Source: Kordiimonas sp. SCSIO 12603
GTDB taxonomy: Bacteria > Pseudomonadota > Alphaproteobacteria > Sphingomonadales > Kordiimonadaceae
Assembly: GCF_024398035.1 (NCBI RefSeq)
Contig: NZ_CP073748.1
Coordinates: 972,001-1,036,000 of the forward strand
Length of the DNA stretch: 64,000 nt
Direction: 5' to 3'
A program made the translations under genes and the position numbers. The notes under the pieces are model-generated. The model worked only from the letters and a program-made list of their open reading frames with translations. It made no database searches and was not told the origin of the DNA. Shown here in pieces: positions 22,758 to 31,845 of the stretch; the stretch's first letter is position 1; each line of letters opens with the position of its first letter.

Positions 22758-23380
22758 TGACAACTGTTCTTGAAGTAATGAAAGCAGGGCCTGTTATCCC
22801 TGTACTTGCGTTTAAAAGTGCCGATGAAGCGGTGGCTGTTTGCCGGGCGCTTTACGAAGCGGGTATCCGTGTTTTCGAAATTACCTTACGCCATGAAACA
22901 GCGCTTGAAGCGATCAAAGCGGTAGCAGATGATCTGCCAGAGGACGCAATCGTGGGAGCTGGTACAGTGCTTACGCCAGATCTGGCGGAAAAAGCGAAAG
23001 CCGCTGGTGCAGTTTTTGGCGTGAGCCCGGGACTTACAGAAGAACTGGCAAAAGCTGTTAAAGCACTTGATTGGGCGTTCCTTCCGGGTGTCGCCAGTAT
23101 TTCAGAAGCGATGCAGGCCAAAGAATGGGGCTTTTCTGAGCTGAAGTTTTTCCCAGCAAGCGTTTCTGGTGGGCCAGCTTTCCTGAAGGCAGTTGGCAGT
23201 GTGCTGCCTGATCTTACCTTCTGCCCAACAGGCGGTGTAACACCTTCAACGGCGGATGATTACCGTGTACTAGCTAATGTGGCAACAGTAGGTGGTTCCT
23301 GGATCACGCCGCGCGGTGAAGACGGCACGATTGACCCTGCAAAGGTTAGAGAATTAGCTACCGCTGCAATCGCAATATAA
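22757..23380 (+). CDS. eda: KDPG aldolase
   Basis: 207 residues. The class I aldolase barrel shows FEITLRH, GAGTVLT, FLPGVAS and the Schiff-base lysine in SELKFFPAS, with CPTGGV as the phosphate site. It splits 2-keto-3-deoxy-6-phosphogluconate into pyruvate and glyceraldehyde 3-phosphate. The ATG shares a base with the edd stop (TAATG), indicating translational coupling. Confidence 0.95.
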   Translation: MTTVLEVMKAGPVIPVLAFKSADEAVAVCRALYEAGIRVFEITLRHETALEAIKAVADDLPEDAIVGAGTVLTPDLAEKAKAAGAVFGVSPGLTEELAKAVKALDWAFLPGVASISEAMQAKEWGFSELKFFPASVSGGPAFLKAVGSVLPDLTFCPTGGVTPSTADDYRVLANVATVGGSWITPRGEDGTIDPAKVRELATAAIAI

Positions 23381-23398
23381 AGATAAAGAAAACTTGTG

Positions 23399-23455
23399 AT
23401 GCGCTTGTTCCCTCTGCTCGGTATGGTGATCATATCAGCAGGAAAGCAGGCGCAT
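23399..23455 (+). other. Imperfect long hairpin between eda and the MOSC gene
   Basis: ATGCGC (23399-23404) pairs with GCGCAT (23450-23455), and TTG/CAG and TGCT/AGCA extend the stem with interruptions. It fills most of the 79-base gap and ends five bases before the MOSC ATG. It may be an mRNA processing or stability element; no T-run follows. Confidence 0.35.
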
Positions 23456-23459
23456 TATT

Positions 23460-23933
23460 ATGTTATCTGATTTACTTAAAAAATTCTCATCACATGGTAG
23501 CGTTGATTGGATTGGCCTCAGGCCGGAACGCAAAGCGCCTATGAAAGTGGTGGAAGAAGTTGAGGTTACAGAAAGCGGCCTTGTGGGTGACAGGCGTGAA
23601 AAGCCCGGCAAGCGGGCTGTTACCCTTATTCAAGCAGAGCATCTGCCTGTTATTGCGAGCCTTGCTGGCCTGGAGGTCATTTACCCTGAACAGCTTCGCC
23701 GGAATATTGTTGTCTCTGGCTTAAATCTGCTGGCCCTCCGACACCATGAAATCAGAATTGGTGAAGTTATCCTCCGTACTACAGGGCCTTGTGCGCCATG
23801 TAGCTATATGGAGAAAACACTTGGATTCGGTGCTTATAACGCCATGCGTGGGCATGGGGGCTTAACCGCTGAGGTAGTTCAGGGTGGTATCATTAGGTTA
23901 GGCTCTGAAGTTTCTCCTGTTTTGAAAGATTAA
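23460..23933 (+). CDS. MOSC-domain protein
   Basis: 157 residues forming a stand-alone MOSC (molybdenum-cofactor sulfurase C-terminal) domain. The core is TESGLVGDRRE, AVTLIQAEHLP and the conserved cysteine region TGPCAPCSYMEK, then NAMRGHGGL and GSEVSP. Small proteins of this type are related to YiiM/YuaD and are thought to bind Moco or handle N-hydroxylated compounds. It follows eda after a hairpin; no metabolic link to the Entner-Doudoroff pathway is evident. The start has only a weak AGG nine bases upstream. Confidence 0.8.
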   Translation: MLSDLLKKFSSHGSVDWIGLRPERKAPMKVVEEVEVTESGLVGDRREKPGKRAVTLIQAEHLPVIASLAGLEVIYPEQLRRNIVVSGLNLLALRHHEIRIGEVILRTTGPCAPCSYMEKTLGFGAYNAMRGHGGLTAEVVQGGIIRLGSEVSPVLKD

Positions 23934-24029
23934 ATTCAACGATTGTTGAATAAATACACTTTAGTGACTTGACGCTCTATCGCTCTCGCGACTAGGCTTT
24001 CTTCAAATACTGGAGGGGAGGCCAGTCCT

Positions 24030-24560
24030 GTGAAGCTTATACATGTTGTTTTTGCTCTGCTACTTGTCGTGGCAGGGATTACCATTTTCGTCCTTACATC
24101 CGAACCGCCATTGAATGCTGCTGGTATTGCCAGTGATAGTATTAAAGGTGTGAGTTTAGGCGGTGATGGTGCCGAGCGCCTCAGCACGATTGGTGACGCG
24201 CCACTTTATTTCCAGATTGCCGTTATTCTTCTGGCTGTATGCCTTCTGATGATGGGTGTAAACCCAAAGCGCAGGGATACTCTCTTTAAAGGGCTTATGG
24301 CAGGAGCCGGTGCTTTCGCACTGTTTGCCTGGATTATGCTTTACACCAGTTATCAGGATTATCTGGCAACCGGACAAACAGATATTGTTGCAGGTTTCCC
24401 AGTGCCGACCAATTGGTTCTTCTGGGGTATTTGGGGCAGCTTTGTTGTTTTTAACATGATTTATGTGGTGTTCTTTAACCGCTACTTCCTTCACCCGGAT
24501 GATGAAAAAGCATTTCAGGACTTAGTGGCAGAACTTAAAACCGAGAAGGGAGACGCATAA
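24030..24560 (+). CDS. Four-helix membrane protein paired with a solute symporter
   Basis: 176 residues with membrane helices near 4-22, 60-80, 88-108 and 129-150, and a charged cytoplasmic C-terminus (PDDEKAFQDLVAELK). GTG at 24030 has GGGAGG eight bases upstream. The TAA overlaps the symporter ATG by one base, so the two are translationally coupled. Small membrane partners of SSS symporters are known (for example the YhdT-PanF pair); I infer an accessory subunit here but do not recognise the family. Confidence 0.6.
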   Translation: MKLIHVVFALLLVVAGITIFVLTSEPPLNAAGIASDSIKGVSLGGDGAERLSTIGDAPLYFQIAVILLAVCLLMMGVNPKRRDTLFKGLMAGAGAFALFAWIMLYTSYQDYLATGQTDIVAGFPVPTNWFFWGIWGSFVVFNMIYVVFFNRYFLHPDDEKAFQDLVAELKTEKGDA

Positions 24561-26044
24561 TGGAAGCGATGCGTCAGGAAATTATTCTCGGCTGTGTGTT
24601 TATCTATCTACTGCTGTGTATTGGTGTTGGCTTGTGGGCAATGCGCCGTACGAAATCTGCTGGTGATTTCTTTGTAGCGGGCCGGGGCCTTGGCCCTGTG
24701 GTGATCAGCTTGGCTGTGTTTTCCTCCACCCTTTCCGGCTTTGGTTTTGTTGGTGGGCCCGGCCTTGTTTATGCAACAGGGTTATCATCTGTCTGGATGG
24801 CAGTGTGCTCCGCGCTTGGTTTCGCAACGGGCTATTATCTCATTTCCAAGCGTATCAGGATGATCGCAGAGGTGCGGGATACTATGTCTATGCCTGATGT
24901 AGTGTTTGCTCGTTACGGAAGCGAAACGGCAAGGCTGCTTACCGCAGCAACAATCATTCTGGGTGTGCTTGGGTATCTGGCGACGCAAATTCTTGCCATG
25001 GCACTTGTGCTGCAGAGCATTCTTTCTGCCACTGATATGCTTGCCGATATCAGCCTTCTGGCATGTGTGGTTATCTCATCCGCTGTGCTGATTTTCTACT
25101 GCGTAACTGGCGGTATTATCGCGTCTGTTTATACGGACCTGGTGCAAGGTATCGTGATGATTATCTCGGGCGCACTTGTGGTGATTACCGCCTACAGCGT
25201 TTTCGGTGGTGGTTTTACGGAAGTAAGCTCCATTCTGCTTGAGAAAGACGGTGAAGATATCATGCCGTTTGGGACACTGGGATCTATGGCATCGCTCAGC
25301 TGGTATTTCCTCTTCGGGCTTGGCCTTGCGGGCCAACCTCATGTTGCCAGCAAGATGATGATGAACCGGAAGCTCTCGGATAACCGTGTTGTGCTGCCGA
25401 TGACCATCTTTGGTTATGTAATCGCAGCTATGCTGTGGGTGAGTGTTGGCGTGGTGATGCGGGCACTTGTGCTTGGTGATGTAGCATTGCCACTTGGCGC
25501 ACCAGATGAAGCTGCACCTGCTTTCCTTTCCACTTATGCGCACCCGCTTCTGGCAGGTATTGTATTCGCAGGATTGTTTGCGGCGATTATGTCGACAGCA
25601 GATAGTTTCCTCAATATCGGTGCTGCGGCAATTATTCATGATATCCCGAAGGCTATTCGCGGAAAATCTCTGAATAACGAGCTTTTCTGGGCCCGTGCAT
25701 CCACCGTGGGGTTGGCAGTTTTTGCAGCGGCTATCGCGCTATATAGTGGCGATCTGGTGGCGATCCTCGGTGCCTTTGGTTGGGGTACTTTTGCAGCCGC
25801 CTTGGTGCCGGTGATATTGATCGGATTAAATTGGAAACAAGCTTCGGCAAAAGCAGCAATAGCTTCTATTTCAATCAGTTTGCTGATCAACTTTGTAATC
25901 CAGCTTTATGGTATCAAAGTGCCGTACGGTATCAGTACAGGTTTCCTTGCAATGCTTACGAGTATGATCCTGTTCATTGGTATTTCACTGCTCGAGAAGC
26001 CGAAGAAATTACCATATGATATTGATCGGATTATGGATTTATAG
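24560..26044 (+). CDS. Sodium:solute symporter (SSS family)
   Basis: 494 residues and about 13 membrane helices. The N-terminal signature TKSAGDFFVAGRGLGPVVI, then FGFVGGPGLVYATG, and a TADSFLNIGAAAI segment match the PutP/ActP/PanF side of the family rather than SGLT. Substrate cannot be assigned; an organic acid or amino acid is likely. It is coupled to the four-helix protein just upstream. Confidence 0.82.
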   Translation: MEAMRQEIILGCVFIYLLLCIGVGLWAMRRTKSAGDFFVAGRGLGPVVISLAVFSSTLSGFGFVGGPGLVYATGLSSVWMAVCSALGFATGYYLISKRIRMIAEVRDTMSMPDVVFARYGSETARLLTAATIILGVLGYLATQILAMALVLQSILSATDMLADISLLACVVISSAVLIFYCVTGGIIASVYTDLVQGIVMIISGALVVITAYSVFGGGFTEVSSILLEKDGEDIMPFGTLGSMASLSWYFLFGLGLAGQPHVASKMMMNRKLSDNRVVLPMTIFGYVIAAMLWVSVGVVMRALVLGDVALPLGAPDEAAPAFLSTYAHPLLAGIVFAGLFAAIMSTADSFLNIGAAAIIHDIPKAIRGKSLNNELFWARASTVGLAVFAAAIALYSGDLVAILGAFGWGTFAAALVPVILIGLNWKQASAKAAIASISISLLINFVIQLYGIKVPYGISTGFLAMLTSMILFIGISLLEKPKKLPYDIDRIMDL

Positions 26045-26075
26045 CGTAATAAGCCTCAAGTAATTGAGGGCTTTT

Positions 26076-27521
26076 ATGAAACCTGTTCTGGTGTTGATGA
26101 ATGGTGCGCTGCGCCTTAGTGATCATCCGGCGCTTTATAAAGCGTCGGAAACTGGTGCGCCTGTTATTCCTGTTTATATCTATGATGATGAAAGTCGGGG
26201 TGTGCGGCCGCTTGGCGGGGCATCAAAACTTTGGTTGCTGAAGTCACTTGATAGTTTGACCAAGTTTCTCGACCAGCTGGGTAGCAAGCTGATTATTCGC
26301 CGAGGTGCCACACTTGAGGTGCTTAGAAACCTTGTCGCTGAAACGGATGTAGGCGGTATTTATATGACTCGCCGTTACAGTCCGTGGGCTAGGGATATCG
26401 AAGAAGATATTCACGGTTTTGCTGTGAATAGCCAGATTGAATGCAGGCGTTTTGGAGGTAATCTGCTTGTAGAGCCGGAAGAGCCGAAAACCCTGCAAGG
26501 TAAGCCTTATGGCGTGTTCAGCCCTTTCTGGCGAAAGCTTCAGGAAATTCTTGGCGCTGTAATGCCGTTGCCCTTACCTCAAAAATTGGTGCCGCCAGCA
26601 GTTTGGCCTGAAAGTGAAAGTTTAAGTGCGGATGATATTATCCCCAAGCCACATCACTGGTTTGCACCAATCGAAGAAGCATGGAAGGTGGGCGAAGCTG
26701 GTGCAGCTGCGAAACTGGAGCGTTTTACCGAGGAAGCTGTTCATCATTATGCCAAAGGGCGTGATTTGCCTGGGCGTGATTTCACCTCCCAGCTTTCTCC
26801 CTATCTGGCGTTTGGTGAGATAAGTCCACGGCAAATTTGGTATCATTTACAAGAGGTAACCGAAGGCCGCCCTGAATGTGAAAAGGATGCATATTCTTAC
26901 CTTCGAGAGATCGGCTGGCGGGAATTTAGTTATCACCTCTTATTTCATAATGAAAAAATGCCCAAGGAGCCGTTGAGACAGAATTTCAGGGATTTCCCCT
27001 GGTTCAAAGGCGAGGGTGATACGCTTGCGGCGTGGCAAAAAGGTAAAACAGGTTTCCCGATTATTGATGCAGGAATGAGGCAGCTTTGGCAAACGGGTTG
27101 GATGCATAATCGCGTACGGATGATTGTTGCGTCTTTCCTTGTGAAAGATCTTCTTTGGCACTGGCATGAAGGGGAAGAATGGTTCTGGGATACGCTCGTG
27201 GATGCCGATATCGCGAATAACACCGCTAGTTGGCAGTGGGTAGCTGGATGTGGTGCTGACGCGGCGCCCTTTTTTCGAATTTTTAATCCTGTCACGCAGG
27301 GCGAGAAGTTTGATCCAGATGGTACTTACATCCGGAAATATGTGCCAGAGCTCAAGCATATGCCTGACAAATTTATTCACAGACCTTTTGAGGCTCCACT
27401 GCTGGTGCTGAAAGAAGCTGGTGTGGAACTTGGCGATACCTACCCTGAACCTATTGTGGATAGGAAAAAGACACGCGTTGATGCACTGGCTGCATACGAA
27501 ACGGTGAAAGTCGCAAAATAA
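26076..27521 (+). CDS. Deoxyribodipyrimidine photo-lyase (class I photolyase/cryptochrome)
   Basis: I choose ATG 26076 (GAGGG five bases upstream) over an in-frame TTG 12 bases earlier, giving 481 residues. An N-terminal alpha/beta antenna domain (VLVLMNGALRLSDHPAL) precedes the FAD domain, which has LSPYLAFGEISPRQIWY, EIGWREFSYHLL, GFPIIDAGMRQL, GWMHNRVRM and DADIANNTASWQWVAG. It repairs cyclobutane pyrimidine dimers using blue light, which suits a surface-water bacterium. The start MKPVLVLMNGALRL is somewhat unlike the usual WFRRDLR (NGALRL here). Confidence 0.92.
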   Translation: MKPVLVLMNGALRLSDHPALYKASETGAPVIPVYIYDDESRGVRPLGGASKLWLLKSLDSLTKFLDQLGSKLIIRRGATLEVLRNLVAETDVGGIYMTRRYSPWARDIEEDIHGFAVNSQIECRRFGGNLLVEPEEPKTLQGKPYGVFSPFWRKLQEILGAVMPLPLPQKLVPPAVWPESESLSADDIIPKPHHWFAPIEEAWKVGEAGAAAKLERFTEEAVHHYAKGRDLPGRDFTSQLSPYLAFGEISPRQIWYHLQEVTEGRPECEKDAYSYLREIGWREFSYHLLFHNEKMPKEPLRQNFRDFPWFKGEGDTLAAWQKGKTGFPIIDAGMRQLWQTGWMHNRVRMIVASFLVKDLLWHWHEGEEWFWDTLVDADIANNTASWQWVAGCGADAAPFFRIFNPVTQGEKFDPDGTYIRKYVPELKHMPDKFIHRPFEAPLLVLKEAGVELGDTYPEPIVDRKKTRVDALAAYETVKVAK

Positions 27522-27581
27522 CCTCTGGATTGTCTTCCGCCGATTTAAAGCCTATACCTGAGGAAACATTCAGAGGGTTTT

Positions 27582-29678
27582 ATGCTTAAATTTATCCGCC
27601 GTTTTTTACTTGTTCTCTTTGTTCTGACCGGGCTGTTTTTTGCGCTCAGCCCCATTCTCGTACCGTGGGTGGTGGAACGGTCTGCACAAAGTGCCTTTTC
27701 CAAATCAGTGACTGGGGAATTAAGCATTGAACGAACATCCTTTAATCCCTTCACGTTGAAGCTGGAAATTGAAGGAACCCGTGTTAATGGCCCCGATGGG
27801 GAGCGAGTGGCAGAGTTTGCCAAACTGCGTCTGGATGTTGCCTGGCGTAGCGTGTGGGCAGGGCATGTTGATGTTGAAGAAGTAGCGCTCCTGAGCCCTG
27901 ATATTTTTGTTGAGCTTACTGCCGATGGTTCCCCGAAAATTCTGCAGATGCTGAAACCTTCTGAGACGATAGAGGCGGCAGAAGAAGAAGCTGGAGAACC
28001 GCTCATTGTGCAGATTGCACAAATTGTGATCGAAGGTGGCCAGCTTGAAGTGCAAGATAGCCAGAATAATACCTTAAAAACTGGGGAAATTAACCTTACC
28101 GCGAAAGATATTACAACTGAGGCTGGGAAAGCTCTTAACCTTTCTGAACTTCTGGTGCCGCTTGCTGATGGACGTTTGAGTATCACGGGGGAGATTAAGC
28201 ATTCGCCGCTTGAGCTTGATATACGCATCGAGGCTGAACGTTTGCCCGTGGTGAATATTGCGGCACTTGCTGGAAACCCTGATTTTAAGGTGAAAGATGG
28301 ATTACTATCTGGCAGCCTCACTTTAAAACGTACAGAGGTATATAGTGCCGTTGGAAATATTGAGCTTGAAAGCTTTGAGGTTGAAACACAAACACCCCTC
28401 AAAAAAGCGAGCATTGAAAAACTCACGATCCCTGCTTTTTCTGCTGATACAGAAAACAGCTCGTTGATATTGAGTTCGGGTTTGGAGCTGGTTGGCTTTT
28501 CTGTGGAAACGAATACGCCCGTTAAACAGGCAGCTGTTCAAGCGCTTACGGTTGACGATTTTTTGTATGATTTTGCTGCCAGTGAAGTTTCTGTGGGCCC
28601 GGTGCGTATTAATAACCCAGAGCTTGTAATCGATCAGAGCCAGAAAACAGAGAATGAGCCTGCGGAAGTAAGTACCGAGAAAGATACGCCGCTCGAGATA
28701 TCGCTTGCAGAACTTAAAGTGCAAAATGGCGCTGTGACATATGTGGATAGCTCATTACCGGGTGACCATCAGGTCGATGTTACAGAATTAAATGTATCGC
28801 TGACAGATGTGAAAGCTGCAGAAGCTATTGAGACAGCGTTTGATGTTTCAGCGGTAGTTGCAGGAGAAAGCCCGTTCACGGCGAAGGGTGCCCTGAAGCA
28901 GGCAGAAACGCTGAACTTAGAAGGCAAGTTCGTGCTTGATAAATTAAGCCACCAAGTGGTTAGTCCATATACAGAAACCTTTATTGGTCGCTCCTCTGAA
29001 GAGGGTGGTTTGTATATAGATATGGATTACAAAATCACCGAAAACCAACTGAATGGCAAAAATACGCTACTGTTTGATCGTTGGTCTTGGGGCAACACGC
29101 TTGATGGTTATGAAGGCGATGCTGTGCCTGTGGATATGGCCTTTGCTCTTCTTCAGGATAGCCGGGGCCGGGTGAATATGAATATCCCTGTGGAAGGGGA
29201 TTTGAATGATCCCAATATCAAAATTGGTGCTCTTGTCAGGAAGGCAACTGCCAACGTTGTTACCAAACTTGTGAGTTCCCCGTTCAAACTTCTGGGAAGT
29301 TTGATACCGGGCGGTAAGAGCGATCTTGATCTTACCAAGGTGAAGTTTGAAGCATCTGTATTTGAAATGGTACCACTTGAAAAAGCAAAGCTAGATGCTT
29401 TGGCCGTAGCTCTTAAAGAACGTCCACGCTTGAAGCTGGAGTTAACAGGGGAAGCTTATCAGGCGTCCGATCTGTTGCCGCCAGTGGAAGAAGATGGTGA
29501 ACCAATCATGCGAGACGAAGCTTCGCTTAAGAAATTGGCGGTGATGCGCGCTGATAGTGTGTATCAGCTGTTGCTTGAGCAGGGCGTGTCAGCAGATCGC
29601 CTGATTAAAACAATCCCGAAGGTGGGTTTGTCTAAACGCAAACGGTCTGCCTATGTACGTTTGAAGCTGATTAAATAA
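27582..29678 (+). CDS. DUF748 (AsmA-like) envelope protein
   Basis: 698 residues. One N-terminal membrane helix (about 5-30) is followed by a large periplasmic beta-rich part. SVTGELSIERTSFNPFTLKLEIEG, the VAEFAKLRLDVAWRS region and the C-terminal MNIPVEGDLNDPNIKIG match DUF748, which belongs to the AsmA-like group linked to lipid transport or membrane integrity. The C-terminus (EVYQLL-type, DRLIKTIPKVG) is OmpA-like in flavour. It converges on the next gene and overlaps its end by 8 bases. A long opposite-strand frame here is a shadow. Confidence 0.8.
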   Translation: MLKFIRRFLLVLFVLTGLFFALSPILVPWVVERSAQSAFSKSVTGELSIERTSFNPFTLKLEIEGTRVNGPDGERVAEFAKLRLDVAWRSVWAGHVDVEEVALLSPDIFVELTADGSPKILQMLKPSETIEAAEEEAGEPLIVQIAQIVIEGGQLEVQDSQNNTLKTGEINLTAKDITTEAGKALNLSELLVPLADGRLSITGEIKHSPLELDIRIEAERLPVVNIAALAGNPDFKVKDGLLSGSLTLKRTEVYSAVGNIELESFEVETQTPLKKASIEKLTIPAFSADTENSSLILSSGLELVGFSVETNTPVKQAAVQALTVDDFLYDFAASEVSVGPVRINNPELVIDQSQKTENEPAEVSTEKDTPLEISLAELKVQNGAVTYVDSSLPGDHQVDVTELNVSLTDVKAAEAIETAFDVSAVVAGESPFTAKGALKQAETLNLEGKFVLDKLSHQVVSPYTETFIGRSSEEGGLYIDMDYKITENQLNGKNTLLFDRWSWGNTLDGYEGDAVPVDMAFALLQDSRGRVNMNIPVEGDLNDPNIKIGALVRKATANVVTKLVSSPFKLLGSLIPGGKSDLDLTKVKFEASVFEMVPLEKAKLDALAVALKERPRLKLELTGEAYQASDLLPPVEEDGEPIMRDEASLKKLAVMRADSVYQLLLEQGVSADRLIKTIPKVGLSKRKRSAYVRLKLIK

Positions 29679-30762
29679 CTCCAAGTTCCTTTAGGATCGC
29701 ATCGGTATCAGCGCCTTTTTCCACAGGACCATGACTTACCTCTGGTTCTGTACGAGAAAATTTGGGTGCTGGTGCTGGCTGCATCAAACCATCTATTTCC
29801 GTGAAGCTGTTTCTTGCCTGGTTGTGAGGGTGCTTGTGCGCTTCCCAGAACGGGAGGATAGGCGCAAAGCAAGCATCTGACCCTTCAAGAAAATCGCACC
29901 ATTCTTCCTGCGTTTTGGTTTTAAAGAGTGTGCGCAATTCTTCTTTCAGTTCTGCCCATTTACTGAAGTTCAGGTGGTTTTGCATCCAGCTTTCATCAAG
30001 GCCTGTTTTCTCAATAAATTCCTGCATGAATTGAGGTTCCATTGCCCCGAAGCTCACGAACTTGCCGTCTTTCGTCTCAAAAGTGTCATAGAAATGCGCA
30101 CCACCGTCGAGGAGGTTCACGCCGCGCATAGGCGCCCAGCGCTGGCTTGCCATCAGGCTGTGCATCAGGGTCATCATCAAAGAGGAGCCTTCAACCATGC
30201 TTACATCAATCGCCTGACCTTTGCCTGAGTTCTTAGCCTCAAGTATGCCGCACACCATGCCGAAGGCGAGCATCATGGCACCGCCGCCATAATCACCGAT
30301 CAGGTTCAGTGGTACGGTTGGTGGACCGTCCGCAGGGCCAATGCCGTGAAGAGCGCCAGATAGGGAGATATAGTTGATATCATGCCCAGCAGCATGGGCG
30401 AGCGGACCGGTTTGCCCCCAGCCGGTCATGCGGCCATAAACAATCTTCGGGTTGCGCTTCAATACATCATCAGGACCTAGGCCGAGTTTTTCCATCACGC
30501 CGGGGCGGAAGCCTTCAAAAACAGCATCTGCTGTTTCGCAGAGTTTGAAGAAAATTTCCTTATCTTCGGCGGACTTTAAGTCTAGGGCGATTGAGCGTTT
30601 ACCCCGGCGGTTAATGTCAACTGGGAGTTCAACAGGGGAGGCTGCACCTTTACGGTCAACAGCAATAACCTCGGCCCCCATATCTGCCATCATCATGCCA
30701 GCAAAAGGCCCCGGGCCAATGCCAACCAGTTCAATTATTCTAACGCCAGAAAGCGGTCCCAT
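29671..30762 (-). CDS. CaiB/BaiF CoA-transferase, alpha-methylacyl-CoA racemase-like
   Basis: About 363 residues from ATG 30762, which has GGGAGG five bases upstream; an ATG 15 bases earlier lacks this. Landmarks are LVGIGPGPFAGMMMADMGAEVI, RRGKRSIALDLKS, EGFRPGVMEKLGLGP, GWGQTGPLA and GHDINYI, which holds the catalytic aspartate. It would racemise 2-methylacyl-CoAs for branched-lipid or sterol-side-chain breakdown. An SDR of the 3-hydroxyacyl-CoA dehydrogenase type lies upstream on the same strand but a terminator separates them. Confidence 0.88.
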   Translation of the reverse strand: MGPLSGVRIIELVGIGPGPFAGMMMADMGAEVIAVDRKGAASPVELPVDINRRGKRSIALDLKSAEDKEIFFKLCETADAVFEGFRPGVMEKLGLGPDDVLKRNPKIVYGRMTGWGQTGPLAHAAGHDINYISLSGALHGIGPADGPPTVPLNLIGDYGGGAMMLAFGMVCGILEAKNSGKGQAIDVSMVEGSSLMMTLMHSLMASQRWAPMRGVNLLDGGAHFYDTFETKDGKFVSFGAMEPQFMQEFIEKTGLDESWMQNHLNFSKWAELKEELRTLFKTKTQEEWCDFLEGSDACFAPILPFWEAHKHPHNQARNSFTEIDGLMQPAPAPKFSRTEPEVSHGPVEKGADTDAILKELGVI

Positions 30763-30835
30763 ATTGTCCTCCCACATCTCATTTATCTGAGATTTAGACT
30801 GATTAGTCTATTTTGCAAGTATCCTTTGAAAATAG

Positions 30836-30869
30836 AAAAAGGCGGCACCATTACAGTGCCACCTTTTTT
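30836..30869 (-). terminator. Intrinsic terminator after the SDR gene
   Basis: Read on the minus strand, AAAAAAGG-GGCAC pairs with GTGCC-CCTTTTT with one internal mismatch and a 7-base loop, ending in a T-run. It lies 22 bases after the SDR stop. Confidence 0.75.
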
Positions 30870-30891
30870 GTAACTGCGGAAGATCGTTCGC

Positions 30892-31662
30892 TTATTTTGG
30901 AGCCATGCGTGCAGCAGCATCCATGCGAATTGTTTCACCGTTCAGGTATGCGTTTTCAACGATGTGAGCCGCAAGCTTTGCATACTCTGCTGGTTGACCA
31001 AGGCGTTTCGGGAACACAACCTGCTCCTTAAGGCTTTCAACAGCTGCTTCTGGAAGGCCATCAAACAGTGGTGTGTGAATAAAGCCCGGTGCAATTGTCA
31101 TCACACGAATGCCTGAGCGGGCAAGCTCACGTGCAACAGGAAGCGTTAGGCCAACAACGCCGCCCTTGGATGCAGAGTAAGCTGCCTGACCAATCTGGCC
31201 TTCGTATGCTGCAACAGATGCTGTGTTGATGATAACGCCGCGTTCGCCATCAGCATTTGGTTCATTCGCCTGCATTGCCTCTGCTGCGTGAGAGAGAACA
31301 TTGTATGTACCCACGAGGTTTACAGCGATAATTTTCTGGAAGTATGCGAGCGGGTTGCGGTTGCCTTCGCGGTCCAGCACCTTTTGTGGTGTACCGATGC
31401 CCGCACAGTTTACAGCAATATCAACGCTGCCAAACTGTTCTTTGGCATATTCTATAGCCGCTGTAACTTCGCTTTCGTCAGCAACATTTGTTTTCTTGTA
31501 AGCAACTTTACCGTCATGAGCAGCCACAAGTTCTGCACCTAGATCATCGTTCAGATCGATTACCAACGCGTTAGCGCCTTTTTCTACAAAATACTCAACC
31601 GTTGCACGGCCAAGGCCAGATGCACCACCAGTTACAACAGCGGTCTTACCTGCAAAATCCAT
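30892..31662 (-). CDS. SDR-family 3-hydroxyacyl-CoA dehydrogenase (HSD17B10-like)
   Basis: 256 residues. The Rossmann motif TGGASGLG is at 11-18, then NCAGIG, and the active site S-x12-YSASK. The insert [26 protein letters not shown] and the end [12 protein letters not shown] match the type II 3-hydroxyacyl-CoA dehydrogenase branch. It oxidises short or branched 3-hydroxyacyl-CoAs with NAD+. GGAGG seven bases before the ATG supports the start. Together with the AMACR-like gene it suggests branched-chain acyl-CoA catabolism (inference). Confidence 0.88.
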   Translation of the reverse strand: MDFAGKTAVVTGGASGLGRATVEYFVEKGANALVIDLNDDLGAELVAAHDGKVAYKKTNVADESEVTAAIEYAKEQFGSVDIAVNCAGIGTPQKVLDREGNRNPLAYFQKIIAVNLVGTYNVLSHAAEAMQANEPNADGERGVIINTASVAAYEGQIGQAAYSASKGGVVGLTLPVARELARSGIRVMTIAPGFIHTPLFDGLPEAAVESLKEQVVFPKRLGQPAEYAKLAAHIVENAYLNGETIRMDAAARMAPK

Positions 31663-31845
31663 TTCTCGTCCTCCGTAAGGGTTTGTTGCGGTGCAGCATA
31701 TGCGCGGCGCACAACTTGATCAAGCCAAACTATTATGAAGTATATGAAAGGAAAATAGATGTGCATTGATGGAAGGCAAAAAGAGAGGAGGCGAGTGGTT
31801 GTACGCTTCCTCTCATCGCTGGGAGTTAGGTCTTTGGAAACTTTA

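Noticed and set aside
25076-25639. 187-codon minus-strand frame inside the symporter gene
   Set aside because: Cys/His/Arg-rich antisense translation typical of shadows of hydrophobic genes.
27545-28426. Long open frame (293 codons) on the minus strand opposite the DUF748 gene
   Set aside because: Serine/arginine-rich low-complexity translation, no ribosome site, and fully inside a recognised gene whose codon pattern explains it.
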